In this document: positions 1 through 7,373 of the stretch, one piece after another | Numbering within the stretch: the first letter of the stretch is position 1 | Layout of the letters: the number at the start of each line of letters is the position of its first letter | From: Candidatus Sulfotelmatobacter sp. | GTDB taxonomy: Bacteria; Acidobacteriota; Terriglobia; Terriglobales; Acidobacteriaceae | Direction of reading: 5' to 3' | Length of the DNA stretch: 13,618 bases | NCBI GenBank assembly: GCA_030045935.1 | Contig: JASIEN010000614.1 | Coordinates: 1 to 13,618, forward strand | Position numbers and translations under genes: made by a program | The notes under the pieces: model-generated | Databases searched by the model: none | What the model was told of the DNA's origin: nothing | The model's input: the letters and a program-made list of their open reading frames with translations, nothing else

Positions 1-967
1 CCGAAACTCCCCACCACTGGTGCGCGATAGCGTTTGCCAGCAAGCGGTAATTGGTTTTTTCCGTGATCGAAGGCCCGGTCAGCGCGGCAATTTCCGGAGC
101 CCACGCGTAAGGCACAGTATCGGCCGGCAGCTCGACAACGCTCAACTTTTGGGACAGCGGTGTGCCGTAGAGGGTGATGAAGTAGGTGAATTCCTGGACG
201 GCCGTAGTGGTGTACTGGGGGGCAAATTTTTCATGGTCAGGCTTGAAATAGACGTGTAAATCCATCCCGGCCTCATCGCTTTTGTACTCCTCGAAAATGC
301 CGGCGACGATGGTGCCGGGAAAACTGCGCTTGCCGTAAGCGAACGTATAGGTCTTCGTGGGTAGGCCATGCGTGTTTGGCCGGTTCGATGGAGGATTATC
401 GCTCACCGTCGCTTTTCCGCTGCCGATCACGGCCATGTGAGCGGGCACGGTGATGCTGATGTTCGCCGTGAACCGATTCAACGCATACCCGCTCACCGGA
501 AACCAGCGTCCGGCATAAAGCAGATAACTGGTGTCATCGCCGATGTACGCCAGCTTAAGTCCGGGGACCGGGCTGTCGTCAGCCGTTTCGAGCTCGCCCT
601 CGTATTCGAAGGTAAGAGTCGTAGATGTGTCCTTGGCCAGTCCGGAGGGCAAGGGAATGCGGATCGTTGAATCCTGGGTCACGCGCTCGGCCGAGAGCGG
701 TTGATTTCTTTCGTCGAGCACGCGGGTAACGCGCAGGTCATTGTGAAGTTCGAAAATGGCAACGCTCAGGTCCTGCAAAGCGGTGAATTTTACTTTGGCC
801 GTAGCCGAGATCTGATGCAGGTGGGGCGTCAGCTCGGCCTCGATCTGATAATCATCCACCCGCAGATGTGCTTTTTCGGCCGCAAACGAAGGTATGGCTG
901 CTAAGGCCAGCAGCAAGACAATACAATTCGCGAGAACACTGTGGAGGCGCCGGGGGTCTTTCTGCAT
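1..967 (-). CDS. Exported M1-aminopeptidase-like protein with degenerate active site, C-terminus beyond window
   Basis: This frame is open from an ATG at 967 to the left edge (322 codons) with no internal stop. It begins with a signal peptide: Arg/Lys near the start, a hydrophobic stretch at about residues 15-26, and likely cleavage after SFA at about residue 29. The next ~260 residues resemble the beta-rich N-terminal domain of M1 (PepN/COG0308) metallopeptidases. The last visible residues contain AHQWWG, which aligns with the M1 zinc motif HExxHxW[FW]G. Here the first His and the catalytic Glu are Asn312 and Ala313, and only His316 is kept. The GAMEN substrate-binding motif is also not recognisable in the segment before it (APEIAAL). 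The protein is therefore probably secreted or periplasmic but may not be an active peptidase. The third zinc ligand lies outside the window. A GGAG lies 10 nt before the ATG. The gene follows lpxB on the same strand after 142 bp. I am sure of the frame and signal peptide, fairly sure of the family, and infer the lack of activity. Confidence 0.75.
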   Translation of the reverse strand, partial: MQKDPRRLHSVLANCIVLLLALAAIPSFAAEKAHLRVDDYQIEAELTPHLHQISATAKVKFTALQDLSVAIFELHNDLRVTRVLDERNQPLSAERVTQDSTIRIPLPSGLAKDTSTTLTFEYEGELETADDSPVPGLKLAYIGDDTSYLLYAGRWFPVSGYALNRFTANISITVPAHMAVIGSGKATVSDNPPSNRPNTHGLPTKTYTFAYGKRSFPGTIVAGIFEEYKSDEAGMDLHVYFKPDHEKFAPQYTTTAVQEFTYFITLYGTPLSQKLSVVELPADTVPYAWAPEIAALTGPSITEKTNYRLLANAIAHQWWGVS

Positions 968-970
968 TAA

Positions 971-981
971 GGAGAGTCTCC
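971..981 (-). promoter_or_regulatory. Ribosome-binding site inside an 11-bp perfect palindrome
   Basis: GGAGAGTCTCC is a perfect inverted repeat around a central G. On the minus strand its GGAG half is the only Shine-Dalgarno-like sequence before the ATG at 967. The stem is short (5 bp), so a structural effect on translation is only a possibility. Confidence 0.35.
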
Positions 982-1094
982 GGGAAACCGACTGCCTAAT
1001 TTCGTATGATGAAGATTCTGACTCAAAAGATGTCGGAAGCACAAGGCCGACGGCATGTACTCAGGACGGGGCTCAGCGAAGGCGCCAGAAATTA

Positions 1095-1124
1095 TTACTG
1101 CCGGACTGCTTACTGCCGAACGGT
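1095..1124 (-). repeat. Near-perfect 15-bp tandem duplication across the lpxB stop codon
   Basis: TTACTGCCG occurs at 1095 and again at 1110, and the two 15-base units match at 12 of 15 positions. On the coding strand this duplicates the gene end: the last codons read VRQ-stop and are followed in frame by AVRQ-stop-stop. The phase is exactly five codons, so the duplication either added a second stop context or created a slightly shorter protein. Confidence 0.5.
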
Positions 1125-2348
1125 CGCCTCGGCCCCGGTTTTTGTTGCCTTCTGGGCCGCAAAATCAAGAATAATCTCTGCCGCGCGCTCAGACGCTTGC
1201 TTTGGAATCCAGCCTTCGATTTCCCCAACTGGGGCGCGCAACGAATCTTTGACGCGCCGCAATCCCGCAATCATCTGCTCACGAACCGGCCCGTCGGGCA
1301 GAATTTTATTTATCTGGGCAACTACATTGTTCGCAGTGAAGTCCTGCTGCACCAGCTCAGGCACAATTTTTTCGCCGGCAATCAAATTGACCATGGCGAA
1401 ATACCGAACTTTGATGCGCGGCTTTCCCAATAAATAAGTGAGTGGTGCGACGCGGTAGACCATAACGAACGGAGTCTCCATCATGGCCGCCTCCACTGTC
1501 GCCGTTCCGCTGGCGATGATGCCGGCTCGGGAATGCCGAAGCGCAGGCAGTGATTCGGGAACAAGCGTCACGTTTGCACCAACTGTTCCTAAGAAAGCTT
1601 GCAGGAAGCCTCGATCGATCGTCGGTGCGACCGGAAGCAGGAACTGGTATTCGTTTCCTAAACTGCCGACCGCTTCGAGAATCGCCGGCAGGTTCATCTG
1701 CACTTCTTTTACCCGGCTGCCGGGCATGAGGGTAATCCACTGTTTTGCGGGATCGAGATCGTATTGTGCCGCATATTCGCCGCGTGTGATCGCTGGCTTC
1801 GGTAGCTCGGCCAGTGGATGCCCTACAAACCTTGCGTTGACTCCACGCTCGCGATAGAACTTCTCTTCGAATGGAAAGATAACGAGCGCTTGATCGACGA
1901 AATCCCTAATCAGCTTGACACGCCCTTGCCGCCACGCCCAGAACTGCGGGGCCACGTAGTAAATGACGGGAACCCCGCGCTTCTTCATCTCGCGTGCCAC
2001 ACGCCAGTTGAAGGCGGGGGAGTCGATCACGATGGCGAGATCGGGTTTGCGCTTATCTGCTTCCTCAATCAACTTGTGAAACAATCTGTAGATTTTCGGA
2101 AGATGGCTGAGAATTTCCGTGATTCCGACGACCGAGAGGTCTTTTGCGTCCACGACGATGTCGGCGCCCGCGGCCCGCATGCGCTCGCCGCCGACACCGA
2201 AGAATTGCAGCCGACTCTTCGAGCCGGCCGGACAGCCGGGGGCGGCTGTCCCCACATGAGATACGGTAGCCGCGTGCTGCAACGCCTCCATCAACTGCGC
2301 GCCGTACATTTCACCGGAGGCTTCGCCGGCGGAAATCAGAATTCGCAC
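1110..2348 (-). CDS. lpxB: Lipid-A-disaccharide synthase
   Basis: LpxB is a family GT19 glycosyltransferase that joins UDP-2,3-diacylglucosamine and lipid X into the lipid A disaccharide at the inner face of the cytoplasmic membrane. The protein is 412 residues from a GTG at 2348, giving VRILISAGEASGE, the normal LpxB N-terminus. Family signatures follow in order: GEASGE (8-13), IDSPAFN with the conserved Asp109, YVAPQFWAWR (131-140), FVGHPL (174-179), MPGSR (208-212), SGTATVE (280-286) and VNLIAGE (320-326). The frame stays open upstream to 2513, but that part overlaps the preceding gene and looks like non-coding translation, so the GTG is preferred, although no good Shine-Dalgarno precedes it. 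Compared with E. coli LpxB (382 residues) there are about 17 extra residues near positions 26-47. They are encoded by a hairpin repeat at 2230-2251 and lie just before the conserved FGVGG segment. Only 34 bp separate it from the upstream gene, so co-transcription is likely. Confidence 0.93.
   Translation of the reverse strand: MRILISAGEASGEMYGAQLMEALQHAATVSHVGTAAPGCPAGSKSRLQFFGVGGERMRAAGADIVVDAKDLSVVGITEILSHLPKIYRLFHKLIEEADKRKPDLAIVIDSPAFNWRVAREMKKRGVPVIYYVAPQFWAWRQGRVKLIRDFVDQALVIFPFEEKFYRERGVNARFVGHPLAELPKPAITRGEYAAQYDLDPAKQWITLMPGSRVKEVQMNLPAILEAVGSLGNEYQFLLPVAPTIDRGFLQAFLGTVGANVTLVPESLPALRHSRAGIIASGTATVEAAMMETPFVMVYRVAPLTYLLGKPRIKVRYFAMVNLIAGEKIVPELVQQDFTANNVVAQINKILPDGPVREQMIAGLRRVKDSLRAPVGEIEGWIPKQASERAAEIILDFAAQKATKTGAEATVRQ
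2230..2251. repeat. Palindromic repeat inside lpxB (9-bp stem, GGGG loop)
   Basis: The arms GGACAGCCG and CGGCTGTCC are perfectly complementary around a four-base loop. The hairpin lies inside the lpxB reading frame, where it encodes the VGTAAPGCPAG stretch. This stretch is absent from E. coli LpxB and is unlike typical LpxB sequence. From memory, short GC-rich palindromes giving this kind of translation are scattered in acidobacterial genomes, which would make this a REP-like element that entered the gene in frame. That origin is inference; the hairpin itself is seen directly. Confidence 0.7.
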
Positions 2349-2382
2349 GGAGGAATTGTAAATGGCGATGCGAGAGGAGGTT

Positions 2383-3176
2383 CTACGCGACGGGTTTCGC
2401 CATAGGCACGTAGTTTGGATTCTCATCCAGCCATCGCGTGGAGTTCTTGAAGTCGGCCCGCACGTTCGCGGACAGATGCCTCGCCCATGCCGGTTTTTTC
2501 TCACTACGCTCAACCGCGAACTTGGCTAATGCGTAGCCGAAGACCGGCTCGGGAAGATAGCCGAGCCGCTGCATCGACCATCCTATTTTGCGATCGCTCT
2601 GAAATTGTTTAAACTGGGCAGCAGAATTGGCGGTGAAAATCCCGAGACCGAGGAAGATGGTGAGCAGGTCGGTCATAGGCTCGTGATCCGAGGTGTCCCG
2701 GCTCATCAGGTTTCCGCCCAGGAGAATCACATGTCCAAGCTCGTGAGCTGCGGTCGCCACCAACACCATGGGATCTTTTGTAAGCTGCTCCGAAGAGCGA
2801 CGTGCATCCGCCCTTTGGAATCGTCGTTCACGCCATCGCGGTTCTGGGCGTGCAAATAGAGACCGGCGGCGCGGTTGCCTCCGCCGCCTCGCCAGGAAGG
2901 AAGCATCTCGCGAAGTTCCTCGGTCTCATCGGGAAATATTTCGAGTTCAATCGTCCTGCGATCTACCCACATGTAAGCACAAACCCGCGCGAATAGGCTT
3001 TCGACTGCGGCAGGCGACCTGTCGTATGGATCCGGGAAGTCCTCAGCTGTTGGCTCGACGACCTTGGCATCGAGCATGCGGCGGCGGCCGACCAAATTAT
3101 CGAGCCGACGGAATCCCTCGTTGACCCACTGACGGTCTTCTTCGCTGATCGGCAACTTCGCTGAACGCCCAAACAT
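2383..3176 (-). pseudogene. HExxH-motif (putative zinc metallopeptidase-like) protein, frameshifted
   Basis: Two adjoining frames make one protein of about 264 residues. The first runs from an ATG at 3176 and reads sensibly for about 127 residues to near position 2795. After that its translation becomes tryptophan/cysteine-rich nonsense and stops at 2727. The -1 frame then carries SEQLTKDP and continues through VATAAHELGHVILLGG, a zinc-binding HExxH motif. A possible third ligand region (EPMTDLLTIF) follows, and the stop is at 2383. A one-base loss at about 2785-2800 explains the switch. The ATG at 2769 could in principle restart the second half, but it has no ribosome-binding site. The N-terminal half contains no recognisable domain. 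I recall similar acidobacterial proteins of unknown function with an intact frame, but cannot name a family. The gene sits 100 bp after the kinase and 34 bp before lpxB on the same strand. A sequencing or assembly error is as likely as a true mutation. Confidence 0.7.
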
Positions 3177-3276
3177 GATTGGGTTCGCATGTTATCCGAA
3201 GTCCGGTCACCGTGGCGAGACCCTCGGGCAAGAGTGCCCGCGCCACACGACCTCCTTCGGTACCACACAGTTAACT

Positions 3277-5760
3277 TTAGCGCGCCAGTTGTTCCCGCCG
3301 CGCGACGAAGGTGTCCCGACACTGTTTTGCCGCGGCCAGCAACTGACTGTATTCGGGAGCGTCGCGAAGCGATGCCAGCAGCGGGTATTTCTGCAGCGCG
3401 GTGTAGGCGCAATAGTGTCCGTCGATGGCGCTCTTGAGCAATCGCAAGGCGGAATCTTTTTCACCGCAGAACGCAAGGTCCGCCGCACCAAGAAATCTGT
3501 TTTCGGGATCAGGATTGCGCTGCACCACCGGTTCGATTGCCTGCAGTGCCTGATTCTCCTCTGCGGAGGGCGGCTGTGTCGGAGACGAGCGCGCCAGGCA
3601 GGCCCCATAAAGGGACGTGCGGAAACTCGGCGTTAGTCTCTTATTCGCCTCTCGCGCTTCCTCCAGCTTGCCCTCGCTCAGCATGAAGCGCGCCATGTTC
3701 CCGGCGACCCAGTCCGAGCCTGCGTCCAGGTGCAGAAAATCCATACCTCGCTCAGGATTACCCATCTCCAGGAAGGTAAATGAGCACGAGCGGAACATGT
3801 AGTTTCCGGGATCGAGCGAGAGCGCGGTTTCGCACTCCCGAGCCGATTCGTCGAGCAGTCCCGCATAACGCAGGATATAGCCCAGCGCGAAGTGTCCGTG
3901 GGCATTGCCAGGCTGCCGCAGGACGAAGTCGTGGGCCGCCTGGTACGCTGTCAGAAGTTCGCCTCGTTCCACATAGTTCGTAGCCAGTTGCGCCGCAGCT
4001 TCGCCAAGATTCGGATCGAGCGCGACCGCCTTCTCGAGGGCCGCGTTCGATTTCTGGAATGCGGCCTCACCGCCATCGGAATACTGCGAATCGTAATAGT
4101 AGCGATGGCCCAGCTTTTCCCAGGCTGAGGCGTAAGTCGGATCGAGGCCCACGGCGCGCTGCAGCATCGTGATGGCTTCTTTATTCGGAGCGGGGTCGTG
4201 CGGGATCGCAAGGCTGCGCAAGTAAAGATCGTAGGCTTCCTCGTTTTCGGGCCGGGTTCCGCTCTCGCCGGATTCGGTGCCCGCGCCCAGAGCCGGAACC
4301 AGCCCCTGGCGAACCTTGGCATCGATCTGGCTGCGCATGGCAATCATGTCAGGAGCGGCTGCGGTCAAAGTGTCGCGCCACAGGGTGCGATTATTTGCCA
4401 CATCGACGGCCTCCAACGTGATCTGCAGGTGATCGCCTTCTTTTAAATAGTGGCCTGTAACGATATCCGTGACGTGCATCTCGTTGCCCGCCTGCTGCAG
4501 ATCCAATCCAGTGCCGGAGTATTTGCTCGTGGTCGCGAACGGCCTGATCGATAACGAGCGCATATAGCTCAACGCGGTCGCAACTTCATCCGGCAGGGCA
4601 AAACCCAGGTAATCGATGCTCTTGTCAGGACCCATGTTCTGGAAAGGAAGGACGGCAACGGTCGTGGGACTTTGAGAGCTCGGCTTGGCCGCAGCCGGCA
4701 GCTTGGACTTCCACCAATAGCCGCCGATTGCAAGAGCGATTATCGCCACTACTGCCGCGGCACCTGCAATCACGCTGGTCTTGAATATAGACGCCGCCGC
4801 AGCCCCGGCCGGCTGGTGGATTTCCGAAGTTTGCTTGCCCTCCGACACACTCGACTCTTGCGCCGCTGCATACGCGGACGCTGAACGTCCGCTATCCGTA
4901 TCCCGCTTGAGCCGTTGCAAGTCACTGCGCATCTCCGATGCGTGCTGGTAGCGCAAATTGCGATCCTTGTCGAGAGCCTTGTCGATAATGTCTTCCAGCC
5001 GTGCCGGAACCTCGCGATTCAAGCGAATCACCGGGACCGGGGCGCGGTTCATGATCGCTTCGCAAATCACTGCCGAGCTTTCGCCGTGGAAGGGGACATC
5101 TCCGGTCGCCATCTCATACAGCACGGCGCCAAACGAAAACAGATCGGTGCGGGAATCCAGCTCCCGAGCCCGCACCTGCTCCGGTGACATGTAGGCCACG
5201 GTGCCGACCATGGTTCCGGGACTGGTCAGGTTGGAATCGTCCATGGTCTGCATGTTGGCCGCCGCGGGATTTGCCGGGGAACTTGCCGGCACTGTAACCT
5301 TCGCCAGTCCGAAGTCGAGAATTTTGGCGTGGCCGCGCTTAGTGAGAAAAATGTTGGCCGGCTTGATGTCGCGGTGGACAATGCCTTCGGCATGTGCGGC
5401 ATCGAGCGCGTCGGCGATTTCAATCGCCGCCGTCAGCAAGGTGTCGAGGTCGAGTGGACGTCCGCTGATGGCGTGCTTGAGGGTGAGGCCATCCAAGTAT
5501 TCCATGGCAATGAAGGCCTGGCCTTCATGCTCGTCAACCTCGTAAATTGTGCAAATATTTGGATGATTTAATGCCGATGCCGCCTGCGCTTCACGCTGAA
5601 ATCGCGCCAGCGCCTGCGGATCTTTGGCTACAGACTCGGGAAGAAATTTCAGAGCGACAAAGCGATGGAGTTTGACATCCTCGGCTTTGTAAACCACTCC
5701 CATGCCGCCTCCGCCGAGTTTCTCGATGATTCGGTAATGAGAAATGGTCTGCCCGACCAT
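3277..5760 (-). CDS. Transmembrane Ser/Thr protein kinase with TolB-like and TPR C-terminal half
   Basis: This is an 827-residue Hanks-type kinase of the PknB kind. The N-terminal catalytic domain (about 9-285) has the glycine loop GGGGMGVVY (16-24), the ATP-anchoring Lys38 (VALKF), the catalytic loop HRDIKPAN (129-136), DFG (149-151) and the SPE form of the APE motif (192-194), so it looks active. A low-complexity linker leads to one membrane segment (about 328-349). Residues 366-490 (VAVLPFQNM onward) resemble the TolB/FlgO-like domain common behind such kinases, and about 505-660 contains TPR-like helical repeats (for example AVGLDPTYASAWEKLG and ALSLDPGNY). There are no PASTA repeats. The kinase domain should be cytoplasmic and the TolB/TPR part periplasmic, probably sensing or binding a partner, but no substrate can be read from the sequence. 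The ATG at 5760 gives the normal kinase start and has an AGGA about 8 nt upstream. The gene is first in the leftward run and divergent from the adaptor protein. Confidence 0.93.
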   Translation of the reverse strand: MVGQTISHYRIIEKLGGGGMGVVYKAEDVKLHRFVALKFLPESVAKDPQALARFQREAQAASALNHPNICTIYEVDEHEGQAFIAMEYLDGLTLKHAISGRPLDLDTLLTAAIEIADALDAAHAEGIVHRDIKPANIFLTKRGHAKILDFGLAKVTVPASSPANPAAANMQTMDDSNLTSPGTMVGTVAYMSPEQVRARELDSRTDLFSFGAVLYEMATGDVPFHGESSAVICEAIMNRAPVPVIRLNREVPARLEDIIDKALDKDRNLRYQHASEMRSDLQRLKRDTDSGRSASAYAAAQESSVSEGKQTSEIHQPAGAAAASIFKTSVIAGAAAVVAIIALAIGGYWWKSKLPAAAKPSSQSPTTVAVLPFQNMGPDKSIDYLGFALPDEVATALSYMRSLSIRPFATTSKYSGTGLDLQQAGNEMHVTDIVTGHYLKEGDHLQITLEAVDVANNRTLWRDTLTAAAPDMIAMRSQIDAKVRQGLVPALGAGTESGESGTRPENEEAYDLYLRSLAIPHDPAPNKEAITMLQRAVGLDPTYASAWEKLGHRYYYDSQYSDGGEAAFQKSNAALEKAVALDPNLGEAAAQLATNYVERGELLTAYQAAHDFVLRQPGNAHGHFALGYILRYAGLLDESARECETALSLDPGNYMFRSCSFTFLEMGNPERGMDFLHLDAGSDWVAGNMARFMLSEGKLEEAREANKRLTPSFRTSLYGACLARSSPTQPPSAEENQALQAIEPVVQRNPDPENRFLGAADLAFCGEKDSALRLLKSAIDGHYCAYTALQKYPLLASLRDAPEYSQLLAAAKQCRDTFVARREQLAR

Positions 5761-6058
5761 CGCAAAATCCTATTGATTGCCGTCCGGCGCGTCAATTAGC
5801 TATGTGACAGATGTTAAACTTGATGCCAGCGAAGTGATCGGCAAACGAAATTTATCACCTAAGGCTAACCAATTATCTCCTGGGACGGTCTAAATAGTTG
5901 GGTGGCCGATGTTTAATCGGCAAAGCCCCGCGATCAGGGATTCCAGCTTAAATCGTCCAGTTTGAACGGTTCAGTTCGAAATCAATTGGAACAAACTCGA
6001 ATTTGCCTGCGTACCAGAAATTGGCAGCCAATGGCCCGGCTCGTATCAGGAGGCGGTC
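5761..6058. promoter_or_regulatory. Divergent intergenic region between kinase and adaptor genes
   Basis: These 298 bp contain no convincing gene and must hold the start signals for both divergent transcripts. Visible structure includes a perfect hairpin GCCGAT-GTTTA-ATCGGC at 5905-5921, a perfect inverted repeat TGAAC-G-GTTCA at 5963-5973, and a direct repeat ATCGGCAAA at 5837 and 5916. None of the hairpins is followed by a T-run, so they look more like operator or leader structures than terminators. I could not place a convincing -35/-10 pair. Confidence 0.45.
6048..6053 (+). promoter_or_regulatory. Strong Shine-Dalgarno fixing a GTG start
   Basis: A full AGGAGG lies 5 nt before the GTG at 6059 and decides that start for the membrane fusion protein, because no ATG is nearby in frame. 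Confidence 0.8.
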
Positions 6059-7273
6059 GTGAACGGAAACGGAAATCATAAAAAGAAGCGTCGTAGACTA
6101 TTCATTTGGAGCGGCATCGGCATCGTAATCGTTCTTGTGATCGCGGTCGGCGTCTTTGCCGCTACCCGCGGTGGCACCAAAATTGACCCCTCCAAACTTG
6201 CCAAGGTCGAAAAGGGCGATTTGGCCAAAAGCGTAGTCGCGACGGGCAAGGTGACCCCCATCACCAAAGTCGAGGTCAAGTCCAAAGCCAGCGGCATCGT
6301 AAAGAAGCTCTACGTCGATTACGGCGATAGGGTGAAGCAAGGCCAGTTGCTCGCACAGCTTGATAAAATTGAAATCGAGGCGCAGGTGGCGCAATCGCGG
6401 GCCGCGCTGGAAGCCGCCCAAGCCGCCCTGAGCAGCTCGCAGGCCGACTACGAACGCGCCAAAGTCGACGCCGAGGGCCCGGATGTTCCACTTCTCAAAC
6501 GCGCCTACGACCGCGCCGAAGGCATGGCGAAAGACGGGGTTGTTTCCGCCTCCGCACTCGACGACGCTGAAAAGAACTACGAAATGGCGCTAAATAAACA
6601 GAACGTGGCCAAGGCTCAGGTGACCGTTCTCAAAGCGAAGATCGCACAATCAAGCGCCACTGTCGCCCAGGATCAGGCCAATCTTAAGCAACTCGAAGAA
6701 CAACTCAGCTATACCGACATCGTTTCCCCGATCGATGGCATCGTGCTCTCACGTGACGTCGAAATGGGCGATGCGGTCAGCTCAATTCTGGTCTTAGGGT
6801 CGTCGGCAACGCTGGTCATGACGCTCGGCGATACGAGCGAAGTTTACGTCAAAGGCAAAGTTGACGAAAGCGATATCGGCAAGGTCTATCTCGGCCAGCC
6901 CGCGCGCATCAAGGTCGAGTCGTTCAAAGACAAGACGTTCTATGGCAAAGTCACAAAAATTTCTCCCATGGGCGTGGAGAAAGATAACGTGACGACGTTT
7001 GAGGTGCGCGTCTCGATTCAGAATCCGGGCGGTGAGCTAAAAGCCGAAATGACGGCCAATGCTGAAATCATTCTGGAAGAACATAAGAACGTTCTCCAGA
7101 TTCCCGAAGGCGCGATCATCTACGACAAAGACAAGAAAGCATCCGTTGAGATTCCAAATCCTAAGGCGAAGGACGGCAAGGAAAAGGTTGCGGTTAACAT
7201 CGGCATCTCGAACGGGGCGAAAACCGAAGTCCTCAGCGGGCTAAAAGAAGGCGATCAGGTTGTACTGCAGTAG
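6059..7273 (+). CDS. Membrane fusion protein / periplasmic adaptor subunit (HlyD/MacA/RND type)
   Basis: The 404-residue protein starts at a GTG with a strong AGGAGG. It has a short Lys/Arg-rich cytoplasmic tail (8-13), one membrane anchor (about 14-35) and then the classical adaptor order. The first half of the lipoyl domain is at about 66-103 (VKSKASGIVKKLYVDYGDRV). A long alpha-helical coiled-coil hairpin rich in Ala, Gln, Lys and Glu covers about 104-217. The second lipoyl half is at about 219-250 (VSPIDGIVLSRDVEMGD), a beta-barrel is at about 258-340, and a membrane-proximal domain ends at GLKEGDQVVLQ. Such proteins bridge an inner-membrane transporter to an outer-membrane channel for efflux or secretion. 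No transporter (MacB-like ABC or RND) or TolC-like gene lies in the window, so the substrate is unknown. The next gene, on the same strand after 100 bp, is a secreted DUF4097-like protein. It is probably not MacA itself, and no gene symbol is justified. Confidence 0.9.
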   Translation: MNGNGNHKKKRRRLFIWSGIGIVIVLVIAVGVFAATRGGTKIDPSKLAKVEKGDLAKSVVATGKVTPITKVEVKSKASGIVKKLYVDYGDRVKQGQLLAQLDKIEIEAQVAQSRAALEAAQAALSSSQADYERAKVDAEGPDVPLLKRAYDRAEGMAKDGVVSASALDDAEKNYEMALNKQNVAKAQVTVLKAKIAQSSATVAQDQANLKQLEEQLSYTDIVSPIDGIVLSRDVEMGDAVSSILVLGSSATLVMTLGDTSEVYVKGKVDESDIGKVYLGQPARIKVESFKDKTFYGKVTKISPMGVEKDNVTTFEVRVSIQNPGGELKAEMTANAEIILEEHKNVLQIPEGAIIYDKDKKASVEIPNPKAKDGKEKVAVNIGISNGAKTEVLSGLKEGDQVVLQ

Positions 7274-7277
7274 TGAG

Positions 7278-7346
7278 TGCCCAGTGACAAGAGCTTTTCT
7301 CCGCTGCGCCGCATGACGGGCGATGCGACGGCGGGCGCGCTGGGCA
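7278..7346 (+). repeat. Long-range inverted repeat followed by T-run in the adaptor/DUF4097 gap
   Basis: TGCCCAG at 7278-7284 pairs with CTGGGCA at 7340-7346, and the right arm is followed directly by TTTTT. The 55-nt interior is GC-rich. This could be a weak terminator-like or attenuator structure between the two plus-strand genes. The stem is only 7 bp with a large loop, so its role is uncertain. Confidence 0.25.
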
Positions 7347-7373
7347 TTTTTAGAATGCTTTGGAGCGAACACC

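Noticed and set aside
894..1433. A 179-codon plus-strand open frame
   Set aside because: It overlaps the lpxB 3' end and the M1-like gene start on the opposite strand and has no ribosome-binding site or domain.
1818..2405. A 195-codon plus-strand open frame
   Set aside because: It is antisense to lpxB and the end of the HExxH gene, with shadow-like composition and no motif.
2349..2513. N-terminal extension of lpxB (55 extra codons)
   Set aside because: It overlaps the preceding gene in another frame, is Arg/Thr/Cys-rich and unlike any LpxB N-terminus; the GTG at 2348 gives the family start.
2770..2800. Programmed -1 frameshifting in the HExxH gene
   Set aside because: No X-XXY-YYZ heptamer or strong downstream hairpin was seen; mutation or sequence error is simpler.
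5905..5921. Intrinsic terminator in the kinase/adaptor gap
   Set aside because: The stem is 6 bp and neither strand has a T-run after it, and the flanking genes diverge, so no transcript should end there.
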